From: Desulfurobacterium indicum
GTDB taxonomy: Bacteria; Aquificota; Aquificia; Desulfurobacteriales; Desulfurobacteriaceae
Direction of reading: 5' to 3'
NCBI RefSeq assembly: GCF_001968985.1
Contig: NZ_MOEN01000004.1
Coordinates: forward strand, 23,081-87,080
DNA: 64,000 nucleotides
Positions 19,601-27,461 of the stretch are shown piece after piece. Every line of letters starts with the position of its first letter. The first letter of the stretch is position 1. Position numbers and translations under genes: made by a program. The notes under the pieces are model-generated. The model was given only the letters and a program-made list of their open reading frames with translations. It was not told the DNA's origin and ran no database searches.

Positions 19601-19822
19601 CTGACTTCCTTCGTTTAAAGTTTTCTTAAGTTCATCTGGTATAAAAATTGTTAATTTATTGCCTTCAACTTTTATTCTATTATTACTTTCAATCCCTATT
19701 CCACTGCTTAAGGTTGCTCTTTTATAATCATCAAATCCTTCAGCTTTTATCTTTAAATTGTGTAACTTTTCCAATTCTAAATATTCCAACCATGATTTCA
19801 AAATCTCTTTATATTGCACCAC
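16691..19822 (-). CDS. Large SF1 (Upf1/Dna2-like) helicase with coiled-coil insert
   Basis: A 1043-residue superfamily 1 helicase. Residues 1-270 are an N-terminal region of unknown fold. Walker A is QGPPGTGKTTVL at about 284-295. A very long Lys/Glu/Leu-rich coiled-coil segment at about 370-650 splits the first RecA domain. Walker B is YVDEAAMALPHL, and the C-terminal helicase motifs are GTVHKFQGQEAPVVI and LNVAISRAKHLFIMVG. A cysteine pair (CETG...ACFLDAHRRC) lies between motifs III and IV. The architecture resembles stand-alone Dna2/Nam7-like helicases often found near defence or mobile loci; no nuclease domain is visible. The start is GTG 19822 behind AAGGAT. Composition varies along the gene, with an AT-rich insert, which suggests an acquired gene. 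Confidence 0.85.
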   Translation of the reverse strand: MVQYKEILKSWLEYLELEKLHNLKIKAEGFDDYKRATLSSGIGIESNNRIKVEGNKLTIFIPDELKKTLNEGSQIYLGFPVLKRKRNGEETYLPLFIIKKDADKEIEKIEIDTESFSDFFVAKPVLVRALNFEPQEIDELTKKPLLSLLKDFLSLSGMRTSDADTFEGVYKEFKNWLGGKIKKSTYELASFDFVITTDKTRDFEYFEGQKVETILKDLVSDFPQPKENSAAHRYFFGEQTVGFDKYNEPSSVPWFGTFHKFELSRGQALLLQKKAEGENLIAVQGPPGTGKTTVLMAIIASTLVERAISIVKDEKDFSALILVASTANKAVENAAREFELTQTDGKKEIPKEFKEIPLYAEGYGFYFVGGKKKNIQKSLERVENLAERLKKDQFNGEEYENTKRELLKLYSSLDKTAETLKFLIEKIEEIRKLEQHLDEVETRLNEISKRPSAFSNLVNEDLKDLEENIEKTRRWLEDLNSIGFDFKNLPLLMNKDFIKSVIELEQYLQKRNIVDRIMDLFLKREKKEIEKFLIKNQKVLNVLGVNFELDAKKALQNLKKLKNLHLEAKRLLEEKPDDIYLNNLPVIEQIVDLRREKLELTEKLTIKKDQIEETLKEKGLNLQLNASELINGQFNGQLDFLKLWKLLTVETNRKLFVLASRFLYLEALRQKEDILKALDAFKLLMGNKDDVSKGREIVKDLGIEKFYRYLSLVYPVHFSSLHSAPYIFEKVKDLLKKEFYKPIHILYVDEAAMALPHLSYPSVYFSEKVISVGDPLQLEPVVAVPEDEIERFHKTFYNDNIEFINRYSPARTSTYHRTARCETGDYDDFGEACFLDAHRRCQEPIAKLFKVVAGYERLEIATPSLKGKDLERLNKVGGSHLVFVDVLKGKSTEKNTNLIEAKVVKCLVEELINTGYSNDKIIVITPFVKQEKLLQKELKGLLESKKIGTVHKFQGQEAPVVIMSTVVQKNDSTTFIDAKPNLLNVAISRAKHLFIMVGNSKRLKDTNYFGKALEFIRDNGRFIQVEGESKMKGIFLIDKDKVN

Positions 19823-19871
19823 TTTTATCCTTAAATTTAGTTTTAAGCAAGAAGATTTTTATCTTTACATC

Positions 19872-19901
19872 ATTTTTCCTACCTAATTTTTCCCCTACCT
19901 A
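19872..19901. repeat. tandem direct repeat in helicase leader
   Basis: Two adjacent copies read on the minus strand as TAGGTAGG(GG)AAAAAT (plus-strand copies 19872-19885 and 19886-19901; the second is 2 bp longer). They lie between a candidate -10 box and the helicase start and could be an operator or a replication-slippage product. Confidence 0.6.
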
Positions 19902-19915
19902 GTTAATGTTTTCTT

Positions 19916-19924
19916 ATTGTACCA
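19916..19924 (-). promoter_or_regulatory. candidate extended -10 promoter of helicase
   Basis: On the minus strand TGGTACAAT is a TGn extended -10 box, about 94 bp before the helicase start codon. No good -35 box is seen. The rest of 19823-20034 shows no gene. Confidence 0.35.
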
Positions 19925-20034
19925 AAAATATTCTTCAGCAAATTTACAGGTAGTGTACGATATTTTGTATAAGCTGGAGGAATGAAGTAACCTATTGGGA
20001 ACACTCCACAAATACCAACTCCGAAAGGAGAAAA

Positions 20035-20188
20035 ATGGAACTGCAAAAGATTTTACTAAACCTTATTAAAGAGTATGGTAAAGTAAACCTTAGAGCCAAT
20101 TATAATAGATGAAAGAGAAGTGTTCCTTAAAGAATATGGAAAGACAAAAAAAGAGATTCAGGAAATGTTCTTTAGTAAATGCCCCTAA
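20035..20188 (+). pseudogene. frameshifted small ORF remnant
   Basis: A strong AAAGGAG precedes ATG 20035, which opens a 25-codon frame (MELQKILLNLIKEYGKVNL...) ending at TGA 20110-20112. A second frame, shifted by one base, overlaps it from about 20090 and runs to TAA 20186-20188 with a plausible protein (EPIIIDEREVFLKEYGKTKK). Joined, they would give a charged protein of about 50 residues. I do not recognise the family. The layout suggests a gene broken by a one-base change, lying directly before a truncated metallopeptidase. Confidence 0.45.
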
Positions 20189-20434
20189 ATGGCTTACATA
20201 AAATCATTAACACTTTTGAAAACACGATGGGGAACATGCAATCCAAAAGCAAAGCGAATATGGCTAAATTTAGAACTTATCAAAAAACCAACAGAATGCC
20301 TTGAATATGTAATACTACACGAACTTGCCCACTTTATAGAAAGACACCACAACAAAAACTTCAAGGCAATCCTTGATAAATATATGCCTAACTGGAAAAT
20401 TACCAAAGATAAACTAAATAAGCTTAATTTATAA
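20189..20434 (+). pseudogene. Truncated DUF45/YgjP-like metallopeptidase
   Basis: An 81-residue frame matching only the C-terminal part of the YgjP/DUF45 zinc metallopeptidase family. It has KTRWGTCNP, IWLNLELIKKP and YVILHELAHFIERHH, including the HExxH zinc motif (HELAH), and the typical MPNWK end. Family members are usually about 220-240 residues, so some 140 N-terminal residues are absent. The ATG at 20189 directly follows the stop of the small-ORF remnant and has no clear ribosome binding site. DUF45 proteins often sit beside type I restriction genes; none is present here. It is most likely a decayed remnant, though a minimal protease cannot be excluded. Confidence 0.65.
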
Positions 20435-20462
20435 AAAGGGGAGGCTTCTCCCCTTTCTTTTT
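20435..20462. terminator. bidirectional intrinsic terminator
   Basis: Arms AAAGGGGAG (20435-20443) and CTCCCCTTT (20448-20456) with loop GCTT are followed by CTTTTT on the plus strand. On the minus strand the tail is CTTTTTAT. It separates the metallopeptidase remnant from the convergent katG. Confidence 0.85.
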
Positions 20463-22653
20463 AAACCAGATCAAGCTCCATAACTTTTGTCCAAGTCTTA
20501 ACAAAATCCTTTACAAATTTTTCCCTGTTATCATCTTGAGCATAAAACTCTGCCTGAGCTCTAAGTTCAGAATTTGAACCAAAAATTAAATCCACCCTTG
20601 TTCCAACATATAACTCATCACCTGTTTTTCTATCGTACCCTCGAAAAATATCCCTTCCATTAATTTTATCAGGTTTCCACTCTATACCCATGTCAAGAAG
20701 ATTAACAAAAAAGTCATTTGTTAATACACCCACTCTATCAGTAAAGACACCATAATTAGTTCCACCATAATTAGCACCAAGAACTCTTAAACCACCTATC
20801 AAAACAGTCATTTCAGGAACTGTCAGCTTTAGCATAGAAGCCTTATCAACCAAAACATACTCTTCTACTTCTGCAAGATCACTACCTTCTTTTAGGTAAT
20901 TTCTAAATCCATCAGCTTCAGGCTCCATAACAGTATACGCAATAGTATCAATCATCTCTTGAGTAGTATCATTTCTTCCAGGCCTAAAAGGAACTTTAAT
21001 ATTGTAACCTGCATCCTTAATTGATTTCTCAAGAGCTGCAACACCACCAAGCACAATTAAATCTGCAAGAGAAACTTTCTTATTACCTTCTTGTGAAGAG
21101 TTAAATTCTTCTCTTATCCTCTTTAAAGTATCAATAACTTCTGGAACATATGTTGAGTGAATTTCCCAATCTATTAACGGCTTAAAAGCAATCCTTCCAC
21201 CATTTATACCACCTCTTTTATCTGAATCTCTATATGTAGAAGCTAAAGACCAAGCTGTATATATTAGTTCTGAAACAGTCAACCCACAGCTTAAAATCTC
21301 TTTTTTTAAGTTTTCAATATCCTCTTCATCTATCAATTGATAGTCAATCGGAGGAACAGGATCCTGCCACACAAAATCTTCTTCAGGAATTTCTGGTCCA
21401 AGATATCTTGACTTTGGACCCAAGTCTCTATGTGTTAACTTAAACCATGCTTTCGCAAAAGCTTCCTCTAAAAGTTCAGGATTTTCAAGAAATCTTTTTG
21501 AAATTTTTGCAAACTCTGGATCCATTTTTAAAGCTAAATCGGTAGTAAGCATTATAGGAGCATGCTTCTTTCCTTTTATATGTGCATCAGGAACCATATC
21601 TTCTTCATCAGGATTTATAGCAACCCACTGCCAAGCTCCTGCAGGACTCTTTTCTAAATTCCATTCATACTTGAAAAGGACTCTTAAAAAACTATTATCC
21701 CATTTAATAGGAGTAGGTGTCCATGCACCTTCAAGGCCACTTGTTATTGTGTCAGGTCCTTTTCCAGTCTTATAGCCATTCTTCCAACCTAATCCTTGTT
21801 CTTCAATAGGTGCTGCTTCAGGCTCTGGTCCAAGATACTTAGAAGGATCCGCAGCACCGTGACATTTTCCAAATGTATGCCCTCCTGCTATAAGAGCTAC
21901 TGTTTCCTCATCGGTCATTCCCATTTTTCTAAAACTTTCTCTTATATCTTGTGCAGCAGCAAGAACATTTGGTTCTCCATCAGGCCCTTCAGGATTTACA
22001 TAAATTAAACCCATCTGAACTGCTGCAAGTGGCCCTTTTATCTTTCTATCCTCTGTTCTTCTCATATCTGCAAGCCACTCTGTTTCAGGCCCCCAATAGG
22101 TTCCAATATCCGCTTCCCAGTTATCTTCTCTTCCTGCACCAAAGCCTAAAGTTTTAAAACCCATATCTTCAAGAGCAACGTTTCCAGCAAGAATAAAAAG
22201 ATCAGCCCATGAAATTTTATTTCCGTATTTCTTTTTTATTGGCCACAGTAACCTTCTTGCTTTATCAAGATTAGCATTATCAGGCCAACTATTCTCAGGA
22301 GCAAGTCTTTGGTTACCTCCACTTGCACCACCTTTTCCATCAATTAGTCTATAAGTTCCAGCACTATGCCATGCAAGACGTATAAAGAATGGACCGTAGT
22401 GACCATAATCAGCAGGCCACCATTCCTGAGACTCTCTCATCAATTTTCTTAAATCTTCCTTAAGAGCAAAATAATCAAGTTTTGAGAATTCTTCTTTATA
22501 GCTAAAATTGGAATCATAAGGAACAAGATAAGGGTTATTTTTCTGCAAAATTTTAAGATTTAATCTATCCGGCCACCATTTTGCAATTATATTTCCACCC
22601 TCTTTCACAAAGTTAAAATCTTCTTTTGAAAACCTAAACGATTGTCTTCCCAT
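20461..22653 (-). CDS. katG: Catalase-peroxidase KatG
   Basis: A 730-residue haem enzyme that destroys hydrogen peroxide in the cytoplasm. The distal triad is R92, W95 and H96 in [12 protein letters not shown]. The proximal haem histidine is in [13 protein letters not shown], and the tyrosine of [15 protein letters not shown] belongs to the Met-Tyr-Trp crosslink. The C-terminal half is the usual inactive duplicated domain. Length and motifs are complete. It follows a rubredoxin gene by 23 bp on the same strand and shares its promoter and Fur/PerR-like box. Confidence 0.97.
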   Translation of the reverse strand: MGRQSFRFSKEDFNFVKEGGNIIAKWWPDRLNLKILQKNNPYLVPYDSNFSYKEEFSKLDYFALKEDLRKLMRESQEWWPADYGHYGPFFIRLAWHSAGTYRLIDGKGGASGGNQRLAPENSWPDNANLDKARRLLWPIKKKYGNKISWADLFILAGNVALEDMGFKTLGFGAGREDNWEADIGTYWGPETEWLADMRRTEDRKIKGPLAAVQMGLIYVNPEGPDGEPNVLAAAQDIRESFRKMGMTDEETVALIAGGHTFGKCHGAADPSKYLGPEPEAAPIEEQGLGWKNGYKTGKGPDTITSGLEGAWTPTPIKWDNSFLRVLFKYEWNLEKSPAGAWQWVAINPDEEDMVPDAHIKGKKHAPIMLTTDLALKMDPEFAKISKRFLENPELLEEAFAKAWFKLTHRDLGPKSRYLGPEIPEEDFVWQDPVPPIDYQLIDEEDIENLKKEILSCGLTVSELIYTAWSLASTYRDSDKRGGINGGRIAFKPLIDWEIHSTYVPEVIDTLKRIREEFNSSQEGNKKVSLADLIVLGGVAALEKSIKDAGYNIKVPFRPGRNDTTQEMIDTIAYTVMEPEADGFRNYLKEGSDLAEVEEYVLVDKASMLKLTVPEMTVLIGGLRVLGANYGGTNYGVFTDRVGVLTNDFFVNLLDMGIEWKPDKINGRDIFRGYDRKTGDELYVGTRVDLIFGSNSELRAQAEFYAQDDNREKFVKDFVKTWTKVMELDLV

Positions 22654-22676
22654 AAAAGCCTCCTCATAGCAAAATT

Positions 22677-22838
22677 TTAATCTTCTGGAACAAAAGCATT
22701 TTTAGGCGCCCCACAAACAGGACAAACCCAATTGTCAGGTAACTCTTCAAATGGAGTGTTAGAAGAAACACCATTAGATGGATCACCTTTTTCAGGGTTA
22801 TAGACATACCCACAAACAGAACAGATATACTTCTTCAT
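22677..22838 (-). CDS. Rubredoxin
   Basis: A 53-residue one-iron electron carrier. The protein reads [18 protein letters not shown] at the start and [15 protein letters not shown] near the end, giving the two CxxCG knuckles that bind iron, with the GDPSNGV and [10 protein letters not shown] segments typical of rubredoxins. The start is ATG 22838 behind AAAGGAGG. It precedes katG in a two-gene operon. Rubredoxins feed electrons to peroxide- or superoxide-reducing enzymes in anaerobes, so an oxidative-stress role fits the context. Confidence 0.95.
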   Translation of the reverse strand: MKKYICSVCGYVYNPEKGDPSNGVSSNTPFEELPDNWVCPVCGAPKNAFVPED

Positions 22839-22854
22839 TTTCAGCCTCCTTTAT

Positions 22855-22869
22855 TGATAATGATTAACG
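22855..22869 (-). promoter_or_regulatory. Fur/PerR-like operator
   Basis: The 15 bp element TGATAATGATTAACG on the plus strand has the 7-1-7 layout of Fur-family boxes: the first half TGATAAT is perfect and the second half matches ATTATCA at 5 of 7 positions. It lies just downstream of the -10 box of the rubredoxin-katG promoter, where a repressor would block transcription. Confidence 0.5.
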
Positions 22870-22879
22870 TTCTCAATTT

Positions 22880-22908
22880 AAAGTATAAAAAATTTCTAAT
22901 TTTGTCAA
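22880..22908 (-). promoter_or_regulatory. promoter of rubredoxin-katG
   Basis: On the minus strand a perfect TTGACA (22903-22908) and TACTTT (22880-22885, embedded in TATACTTT) are 17 bp apart, about 40 bp before the rubredoxin start. Confidence 0.65.
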
Positions 22909-22913
22909 GCAAT

Positions 22914-23462
22914 TTATTTAGAACATTTAAAAGTAGAAAAGTAAAGTAACTTCATTCCTTCTAAAACCTTAAGTTTACATACACTCTCTTTCCTTTTACC
23001 TTCTATTAAAAATTCTCCTTTCTTTAATGTTATTTCCTTTTTCCCACTTTTTAATTCTTTGTATGTTTTAGAAAGTAAAGGCACTAAACTATCAGGAACT
23101 GTCTCATTTGTTGAAGATATACTCTCCTTAATTTCTCCTTTACAGACTTTATAGTTCATAACAGAAGCACCCTTTTTTCCCCACTCTGTTCTTATTACAG
23201 ATACAAATTGGCAACCATCAGATGTTTCTCTATTAAATATTCCATACCTTGTTATATAACCTACTTCATCTGTTAAATCTTTCTTTTTCATAGCAACTAT
23301 CAACGCTACAGCAGCATCACCTCTTAAATCAAAAGGAGTGGACTTAATCTCAGTTTTAGACACTTTACTTACACCTAAACTGACACTCTTCACAGAAACA
23401 GTTCCACAGGAAGAAACAGCGATTAACAAAAAGAAATATAACAGTTTTCTTACATTTGACAT
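22914..23462 (-). CDS. Uncharacterised lipoprotein
   Basis: A 182-residue protein with a lipoprotein signal peptide: a basic start, the hydrophobic stretch LLYFFLLIAV and the lipobox VSSC with Cys19. The mature part is a single small domain with two or three cysteines (DGCQFV, KVCKGEI, SVCKLKV) and a final STFKCSK. I do not recognise a family. It would be anchored to the outer or inner membrane facing the periplasm. It is transcribed towards rubredoxin-katG; no terminator separates them. It is divergent from the TOPRIM gene. Confidence 0.7.
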   Translation of the reverse strand: MSNVRKLLYFFLLIAVSSCGTVSVKSVSLGVSKVSKTEIKSTPFDLRGDAAVALIVAMKKKDLTDEVGYITRYGIFNRETSDGCQFVSVIRTEWGKKGASVMNYKVCKGEIKESISSTNETVPDSLVPLLSKTYKELKSGKKEITLKKGEFLIEGKRKESVCKLKVLEGMKLLYFSTFKCSK

Positions 23463-23523
23463 GGCATCTCTCCGAAGAATAAATTATTGTAATGATATCA
23501 CTTCAAAACCGGAATGGTAGGAT

Positions 23524-23898
23524 ATGGAGAGAGAAAAGCAGAGAAAACTGAAATTATGGCTGATGGAGCTCAAAAACTTTATTAATCGAACAGAAAACAC
23601 AATAATAGTAGTCGAAGGAAAAAGGGATAAAATAGCCCTTAAAAAATTCGGAATAGACAGAGTTTATCCGCTTAAAGGAAAGGGATTTCATGATTTTGCC
23701 CAGATACTCAGCGACGAAATTAAACCTCAATCAATAATTCTAATAACAGATTTTGATCCGGAAGGAGAAATTATTTTTCAAAAATTACAGAAAATATTTT
23801 CCAGATATAATCTCCCTATCGACACATCTTTCAGGGAAGAACTTAGAAAAACAGGAATTAAGTTTGTTGAAGAAATTCCAAAAAGAATTTTCAAATAG
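23524..23898 (+). CDS. Small stand-alone TOPRIM-domain protein
   Basis: A 124-residue protein made almost only of a TOPRIM fold: the catalytic-glutamate strand IIVVEGKRDK at about 26-35 and the metal-binding DxD motif ILITDFDPEG at about 73-82. TOPRIM proteins of this size include RNase M5-like and archaeal-type small TOPRIM nucleases or primase-related proteins. The presence of E and DxD suggests a metal-dependent nucleic-acid enzyme, but the substrate is unknown. The start is ATG 23524 behind a GGATATGGAG stretch. It is a single gene, convergent with trpD. Confidence 0.8.
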   Translation: MEREKQRKLKLWLMELKNFINRTENTIIVVEGKRDKIALKKFGIDRVYPLKGKGFHDFAQILSDEIKPQSIILITDFDPEGEIIFQKLQKIFSRYNLPIDTSFREELRKTGIKFVEEIPKRIFK

Positions 23899-23913
23899 GG
23901 GAAGAGCCTCCCC
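23898..23913. terminator. weak bidirectional hairpin
   Basis: GGGGA (23898-23902) pairs with TCCCC (23909-23913) between the convergent TOPRIM and trpD genes. No clear U-tract is seen on either side. Confidence 0.4.
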
Positions 23914-23914
23914 A

Positions 23915-24949
23915 CTAACCTACACTATTACCAAATTCAATAACCTTTCTCAAAACTTCAAAAGGTTTTCCACTGTCCAGCAAATCAACGGAAAGTTTAA
24001 TTCCATCAGACGGAGTATCAACCTTTCCGGCAACATAAAAACCAAATCCAGCATTAATTGCTACCATGTCTTTTCTGGCAGACCTATCTTCACCTTTTAA
24101 AATAGACTCTATCATATTTTTATTTTCTTCAAGGCTATCTGCAGCTGCTATATCTTCAATCTTTGCTCTCTCAAAACCAAAATCTTCCGGTGCAATTACA
24201 TAACTTTTAATATCTCCGTTAGATAGTTCTGTTACTTTTGTCCTTTCACAAATCGTAATTTCATCCATACCGTCGTAACCGTGAACTATACAGGCCTTTT
24301 TTACTCCAAGCTTTGAAAGAACACCTGCTATTTTTTCAGAAAGCTCCCCGTCAAAAATTCCCATAAGTTGCCTTTTTGCTCCTGCCGGATTGGTCAGAGG
24401 GCCTAAAATATTAAATACCGTTCTAACGCCAAGTTCTTTCCTCGGTTTTATAACGTTCGCCATAGCTGGATGAAAAACCGGAGCGAACATGAAACCAAAA
24501 CCTGTTTCTTCTATACATCTACCGACATCTTCAGGAGAAAGATCTATTCTAATACCTAAAGCCTCAAGTATATCGGCACTTCCACATTTACTTGAAACTG
24601 ATCTGTTCCCGTGCTTTGCAACAGGAACACCGCCGGCTGCAAGAACAAAAGCAACAGTCGTTGAAACATTAAAAGTTCCTTTCAGGTCTCCACCCGTTCC
24701 ACATGTATCCACTATTTTCTCTTTAAGAGAGTCAGGAAGATTAACCTTTCTGCTCTTCTCTCGCATTGCGGAAGCTGCTCCTGCGATTTCTTCTGTAGTT
24801 TCCCCTTTCATCCTGAGAGCAACTAGGATTCCAGCTATCTGAGCAGGAGTAAATTCTCCATCCATAATCTTCCTGAAAAGTTCTCTGGTTTCATCATAAG
24901 AAAGATCTTCTCTTTCAATAACTTTCTCCAGGACTTTTCTGTATTCCAT
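23915..24949 (-). CDS. trpD: Anthranilate phosphoribosyltransferase
   Basis: A 344-residue enzyme that joins anthranilate and PRPP in tryptophan synthesis. It has the PRPP-binding motif DTCGTGGD, KHGNRSVSSKCGSADILEA, the metal-binding Asp-Glu of MDEIT, and the anthranilate segment HPAMANVIKPRKELG. Length is normal. It is separate from other trp genes and begins 3 bp after a DUF123 gene on the same strand, so it is the end of a four-gene minus-strand operon that begins at 27439. Confidence 0.95.
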   Translation of the reverse strand: MEYRKVLEKVIEREDLSYDETRELFRKIMDGEFTPAQIAGILVALRMKGETTEEIAGAASAMREKSRKVNLPDSLKEKIVDTCGTGGDLKGTFNVSTTVAFVLAAGGVPVAKHGNRSVSSKCGSADILEALGIRIDLSPEDVGRCIEETGFGFMFAPVFHPAMANVIKPRKELGVRTVFNILGPLTNPAGAKRQLMGIFDGELSEKIAGVLSKLGVKKACIVHGYDGMDEITICERTKVTELSNGDIKSYVIAPEDFGFERAKIEDIAAADSLEENKNMIESILKGEDRSARKDMVAINAGFGFYVAGKVDTPSDGIKLSVDLLDSGKPFEVLRKVIEFGNSVG

Positions 24950-24952
24950 AAC

Positions 24953-25387
24953 TCACCCCCCAAGGTTAAAAGAAAAAAACGGTAAATTGGAAATTATTTT
25001 ATCAACTTCCGAAACAGAATTAACAAGGAATAAATGAGATTTGCAGGAACAATCCGAACATCCAAAATCTGGAACACTTTCAAAAACTTTCTCGAATTTA
25101 TCCGCGATATAGCATTCAATTCGCTCTTCGGGAAAGCAATAAACAACGAGCGGTTTAAAAGAACGGAAAGTTGAGACATAATCAAGATGCCAGTGCTTTT
25201 TCTTTCGCTTCTTTAAATGTCTATTCAACCGGCTTTTCAACCCTCCTGCTCCAAAAGCAGAACCAACATAAGAGTAAATGCCCTCAGAGAGCATAAAACT
25301 CTTATTCCTGGTATGTATCAACTTTCTTTTTTGCAGACTAAAAACGAGAATATAGGTTCCTTTACTTTCCGGAAAATTCACATTCAA
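24953..25387 (-). CDS. DUF123/GIY-YIG-like (Uri family) protein
   Basis: A 144-residue member of the DUF123 (COG1833) family, a divergent GIY-YIG nuclease-like fold. Typical segments are SKGTYILVFSL, GIYSYVGSAFGAGGLKSRL (corresponding to the G-Y-YVGSA...GGL core, residues about 36-54), NRHLKKRKKKHWHLDYV and a C-terminal cysteine-rich CSDCSCKSHLF. The function is unknown; DUF123 also occurs fused to endonuclease III. The end is 3 bp before trpD, and the start overlaps the FAD dehydrogenase stop. Confidence 0.8.
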   Translation of the reverse strand: MNVNFPESKGTYILVFSLQKRKLIHTRNKSFMLSEGIYSYVGSAFGAGGLKSRLNRHLKKRKKKHWHLDYVSTFRSFKPLVVYCFPEERIECYIADKFEKVFESVPDFGCSDCSCKSHLFLVNSVSEVDKIISNLPFFSFNLGG

Positions 25388-26940
25388 CAGTATTCCTCCA
25401 GAATGGAAAGGGCAACATTCATACCATCAATTGCAGAACTTGTTATACCTCCTGCATAGCCTGCTCCTTCCCCTGCTGGATATAAATTTTCAAAAGTTAA
25501 GGACTTAAAATGCTCATCCCTCAATATCCTCAAAGGAGATGATGTTCTGGTTTCAACACCTATAACCGTAGCCTCTTCACTGACAAACCGTTTCAACCTC
25601 TTTTCCCAATAACCAAAAGCCTTCCGGAGGGATTTATAAATAAAACCTGGAAGAATACAATCAACTCGCGCTGACGCAATCTCAGGGATAAAACCGTGTT
25701 TAGGAAGTTTTTTAAAGGGTGTTTCCTTTTTCTTCAGAAAATCCATAAGATTTTGTGCCGGCATTGCATAATTACCTCCACCGGCAACGAAAGCAGTCTT
25801 TTCAAGCTTCCTTTGAAAGTCAATAGCCTTAAACGGATCATTACCAAAATCTTCTGGAAAAACCTGAACAACTATGGCACTGTTCGCCATAACACCTTCT
25901 CTGGCAAAGTTACTCATCCCATTGGTAACAACCGTTTCCCTCTCCGATGAAGAACAGATAACTACCCCTCCCGGACACATACAGAACGAAAAAACACCCC
26001 TGTTTCCCGCTCTGGCAGTTAAGGAATACTCTGCCGGAGGAAGTGCGGGATTCTCATAATATTTCCCATACTGCATCCTATTAATTAATCTTTGAGGATG
26101 AATAATCCTCACACCGACTGCGAAAGGTTTTGCAGCCATTTTCACACCAGTATTTTTAAACATTGCAAAAGTATCTCTTGCACTGTTACCCACGGCAAAA
26201 ACAACCACATCAAAAGATTCTTCATAGATTTCATTTTCGAGTAAATCCTTTACAACAAGAGAAGTAACCCTATTTCCGCTGGTTTTCATATCCACCACAA
26301 GAGAAGAAAACCGGAACTCAATACCATTATTTTCCAGAAACTGCCTTATAGAAGGAATAACCTTTTTCAACCTATCAGTCCCTATATGAGGCCTTGAAAC
26401 GTAAAGAACCTCTTTGGGAGCCCCATGTTCCACAAGAAGGCTATATACAAAATGTTTCTTTTTGTCCTTCACCCTGGTAGTCAATTTTCCATCAGAAAAT
26501 GTTCCAGCTCCACCTTCTCCAAACTGAACGTTAGAATTTTCATCAAGAATTCTCTCTATCCAGAACCTTTGAACATCTTCTTCTCTTTCCTCAACTCTTT
26601 TCCCTCTTTCAAAAACAACAACGTCAACACCACCGGCTGACAGCGTATATGCTGCAAAAAGACCTGCAGGACCGGAGCCAACAACAGCAACCTTCAACGA
26701 CTTAGACACAGAAGGAATTTCTATATCAGGAACAGGTTTATGAACACGGCAACCTGAAGCAATTAACTTTTTTGCCGTTTCATCATCTACATCAAAAAGC
26801 AACCGATAGACAAATTCAGGTTTTTTTCTGGCATCAATAGACTTCTTTAATATGGCAAATTGCAAAGGATACTCTTTCTCTCTGAGCTTATCCTCTAATT
26901 TCTCATCTATTTTTACTCTTACCTCGCCCTCTATCAGCAT
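25384..26940 (-). CDS. FAD-dependent dehydrogenase (COG2509 family)
   Basis: A 518-residue flavoprotein with an N-terminal domain of about 85 residues, then the FAD fold [38 protein letters not shown], a CMCPGGVVI segment and the C-terminal FAD motif NLYPAGEGAGYAGGITSSA. This architecture is that of COG2509 FAD-dependent dehydrogenases, widespread but of unknown substrate. It is predicted cytoplasmic. It overlaps the RusA-type gene by 38 bp upstream and the DUF123 gene by 4 bp downstream. Confidence 0.85.
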   Translation of the reverse strand: MLIEGEVRVKIDEKLEDKLREKEYPLQFAILKKSIDARKKPEFVYRLLFDVDDETAKKLIASGCRVHKPVPDIEIPSVSKSLKVAVVGSGPAGLFAAYTLSAGGVDVVVFERGKRVEEREEDVQRFWIERILDENSNVQFGEGGAGTFSDGKLTTRVKDKKKHFVYSLLVEHGAPKEVLYVSRPHIGTDRLKKVIPSIRQFLENNGIEFRFSSLVVDMKTSGNRVTSLVVKDLLENEIYEESFDVVVFAVGNSARDTFAMFKNTGVKMAAKPFAVGVRIIHPQRLINRMQYGKYYENPALPPAEYSLTARAGNRGVFSFCMCPGGVVICSSSERETVVTNGMSNFAREGVMANSAIVVQVFPEDFGNDPFKAIDFQRKLEKTAFVAGGGNYAMPAQNLMDFLKKKETPFKKLPKHGFIPEIASARVDCILPGFIYKSLRKAFGYWEKRLKRFVSEEATVIGVETRTSSPLRILRDEHFKSLTFENLYPAGEGAGYAGGITSSAIDGMNVALSILEEYC

Positions 26941-27439
26941 AAGGCACCTCTATTTTAAGCTCATCAAAAAATTTCAAAAGCCCATCTTCAAACACTTCTA
27001 TCTCCCTCTCAAGCTGATGAACTATTTCATCTTTAAGAAGCTCTATATCAATAATTACAATTTCGTCAAATCTTCTCAATCCCAAACGTTTCTCTACATT
27101 CTCTTTAACATATATAAGAGAATCTCTTTTAAGAATCTCTGCCTTCTCAAGAGCATCACCTATGAACTTTTCAGCATTATCAATGTCCCTCTGTTTTATA
27201 CGTCCCGAAAGCAGAAAGGAAAAAGAGACTTTTACCGGCTTATCTATTGGGAAATGCTCCATACCAAATTTCTGCTTCTGAATATGAAACTGGAAAACAG
27301 CCTCTCTCTGAGACGAAAGCACAGAAGGATTATTAATTATAAAAGGCTTCATCTCACCATAAACCCTTCTGTGAGAAATCTTCTTATAGTTTGCTTTACT
27401 GGGAATCTTACCGACAAAATAAAAGCGAAATTTTTTCAT
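26903..27439 (-). CDS. RusA-family Holliday junction resolvase
   Basis: A 178-residue protein whose first 125 residues match the RusA nuclease family: an N-terminal VGKIPSKANYKK segment and the core RDIDNAEKFIGDALEKA with D85, D87 and D95, plus D106 in LKRDSLIYV. The paired acidic residues bind the metal ions that cut four-way DNA junctions. A charged C-terminal extension of about 50 residues is unusual for the phage-type enzyme of 120 residues. RusA often comes from prophage, but it also replaces RuvC in some Aquificota. No phage gene lies nearby, so a host role in recombination with RecG (42693-45143) is plausible. Confidence 0.75.
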   Translation of the reverse strand: MKKFRFYFVGKIPSKANYKKISHRRVYGEMKPFIINNPSVLSSQREAVFQFHIQKQKFGMEHFPIDKPVKVSFSFLLSGRIKQRDIDNAEKFIGDALEKAEILKRDSLIYVKENVEKRLGLRRFDEIVIIDIELLKDEIVHQLEREIEVFEDGLLKFFDELKIEVPYADRGRGKSKNR

Positions 27440-27461
27440 AATCCTCGCTTAATAAAACGAA

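Noticed and set aside
19823..20434. Insertion sequence or transposon remnant
   Set aside because: No terminal inverted repeats, target duplications or transposase fragments were found; decay of a small operon explains it better.
22903..22908. Reading the katG promoter as the terminator region of the lipoprotein gene
   Set aside because: No hairpin is present; TTGACA and the -10 box at correct spacing fit a promoter better.
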